Of a stretch of DNA of 5,248 bases, positions 4,091-5,248 are shown in pieces (position 1 is the first letter of the stretch; each line of letters starts with the position of its first letter). The stretch spans positions 1 to 5,248 of the forward strand of contig CAMZLX010000117.1 in the NCBI GenBank assembly GCA_947311795.1. Reading direction: 5' to 3'. Origin of the DNA: an uncultured Zetaproteobacteria bacterium. GTDB lineage: Bacteria; Pseudomonadota; Zetaproteobacteria; Mariprofundales; Mariprofundaceae. The notes under the pieces are model-generated. The model did no database searches. It had not been told where the DNA came from and saw only the letters and a list, made by a program, of their open reading frames with translations. Made by a program: the position numbers and the translations under genes.

Positions 4091-5248
4091 ATGACGTTTA
4101 TTGAAGAGTTTATCAAAAAAGAATCATCCAGTGGTATTTTGCTGATCGTTGCCACATTTTTGGCATTGATTTGCAGCAACTCCATGCTTGCGCCGTATTA
4201 CGAAGCTTTTTTACATATTCCTATGTCCATACAAGTGGGTGCGCTGCACCTTGATAAATCACTTTACCATTGGGTGAATGATGGGTTGATGGCGATTTTC
4301 TTTTTGTTGATTGGTTTAGAGGTCAAACGCGAAGTGTTGGAAGGGCATTTGTCATCGCTCAACCAAGTGGTGCTGCCGATTGTGGCTGCTATTGGTGGTA
4401 TGCTGGTGCCTGCACTGGTGTATATTTATTTTAACGGGGCAGACACCACCGCGATGAATGGTTGGGCGATTCCCACGGCAACGGATATTGCCTTTGCTTT
4501 GGGTATTTTGGCATTGCTGGGTAAACGTGTGCCACTTTCACTTAAAATATTCTTGATGGCATTGGCGATTATTGATGATTTGGGTGCGATTGTGATTATT
4601 GCAGTGTTTTATACCACGGATTTATCGAGCATATCCATTGCGGTTGCATCCGTATCTTTGGTGACATTGGTTGTGATGAATAAAATGGGCGTTGTAAAAC
4701 ATGGCGCATATTTTGTGATTGGTTTGATTCTTTGGATAAGCGTGTTGAAGTCTGGTGTGCATGCCACACTTGCAGGTGTGGCGCTGGCATTTACCATTCC
4801 TTTGCATGGCAAAGATGAGCATGGGCAGGAAGTGTCCCCGCTGAAAACCATTGAACATAACCTGCATTATTGGGTGGTATTTTTTATTCTTCCTTTGTTT
4901 GCATTTGTGAATGCAGGTGTGAATGTGTCGGGCATTTCGCTGGCGCAAATGGGTGGGGCAGTGCCGCTTGGTATTATGCTTGGTTTATTCTTGGGTAAAC
5001 AGGTGGGTGTGTTTGGTTTTAGTTGGATTGCGATTAAGCTTGGATTTGCCAAAATGCCTGAGGGAAGCAACTGGCTGCAGCTTTATGGCGTGTCCATTCT
5101 GACAGGCATTGGTTTTACCATGAGTTTATTTATCACATCCCTTGCCTTTGAAAGCGATGATTTATTTCAATATACCGACAAGTTGGCGATTTTAGTGGCA
5201 TCATTTTTATCGGGGATTGTGGGTTATTTGATGTTACGTTTCACACGC
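4091..5248 (+). CDS. nhaA: Na+/H+ antiporter NhaA, nearly complete, cut by the right edge
   Basis: NhaA is an inner-membrane antiporter that expels one Na+ or Li+ for two H+, giving salt and alkali tolerance. The frame is open for 386 codons to the last base; E. coli NhaA has 388 residues, so only a few residues and the stop are missing. Key residues are present: Asp162-Asp163 in AIIDDLGAI (E. coli D163/D164, ion binding), Asp132 in PTATDIAFALG (D133), Lys303 in LGKQVG (K300), and pH-sensor residues Glu77, Arg80 and Glu81 in GLEVKRE, His224 in SGVHATLAG, plus Glu255-His256 and His259. The transporter therefore looks functional. The N-terminus TFIEEFIKKESSSGILL fits the family's amphipathic start. 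ATG 4091 is the best start, though its Shine-Dalgarno site is poor. An in-frame GTG at 4085 is an alternative; a stop at 4076-4078 excludes anything further upstream. Confidence 0.95.
   Translation, partial: MTFIEEFIKKESSSGILLIVATFLALICSNSMLAPYYEAFLHIPMSIQVGALHLDKSLYHWVNDGLMAIFFLLIGLEVKREVLEGHLSSLNQVVLPIVAAIGGMLVPALVYIYFNGADTTAMNGWAIPTATDIAFALGILALLGKRVPLSLKIFLMALAIIDDLGAIVIIAVFYTTDLSSISIAVASVSLVTLVVMNKMGVVKHGAYFVIGLILWISVLKSGVHATLAGVALAFTIPLHGKDEHGQEVSPLKTIEHNLHYWVVFFILPLFAFVNAGVNVSGISLAQMGGAVPLGIMLGLFLGKQVGVFGFSWIAIKLGFAKMPEGSNWLQLYGVSILTGIGFTMSLFITSLAFESDDLFQYTDKLAILVASFLSGIVGYLMLRFTR

Noticed and set aside
4596..5070. Several minus-strand frames opposite nhaA
   Set aside because: They mirror conserved NhaA membrane segments, overlap each other in different frames and have no plausible starts.

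Overview
The window looks like a bacterial chromosome segment, most likely from a proteobacterium of moderate GC. The aspartate-type aminotransferase, NhaA and the small (2Fe-2S) ferredoxin are all compatible with an aquatic proteobacterium. No rRNA or other taxonomic marker is present, so I do not name a genus. The conserved genes have mixed-GC coding sequence (a hand-counted line in the aminotransferase gives about 55% GC). Positions 553-1733 are clearly AT-richer (sampled lines about 32-42%) and look like accessory DNA.

Layout, left to right. (1) Positions 2-517 hold the C-terminal part of a class I PLP aminotransferase. (2) Positions 553-1733 hold two tightly packed plus-strand genes that I do not recognise: a protein with two membrane helices and a long cytoplasmic tail, then a small lipoprotein starting 2 nt after its stop. 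(3) Positions 1734-1908 lie between convergent genes. They contain a 69-bp broken second copy of the 3' end of vapC and a short REP-like palindrome. (4) Positions 1909-2495, minus strand, carry a complete vapBC-type toxin-antitoxin operon: an AbrB-fold antitoxin followed by a PIN-domain toxin with an ATGA overlap. A plausible promoter and repeated operator-like motifs lie upstream. (5) Positions 2732-3673 encode a zinc-free MDR-family NAD(P)H oxidoreductase with a GTG start; a second REP-like element forms its leader. (6) Positions 3745-3993 encode a small thioredoxin-fold [2Fe-2S] ferredoxin resembling the cluster domain of NuoE. (7) Positions 4091-5248 encode a nearly complete NhaA Na+/H+ antiporter that runs off the right edge.

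The outer genes are housekeeping or stress metabolism and show no obvious joint pathway. The centre (553-2495) behaves like a small variable island: AT-rich unknown genes, a toxin-antitoxin pair, a toxin-gene remnant and dispersed palindromic repeats. The points most worth following are the vapC remnant, whose differences from the intact copy are mostly synonymous, and the unknown membrane protein plus lipoprotein pair. I found no CRISPR array, transposase, tRNA or other RNA gene.
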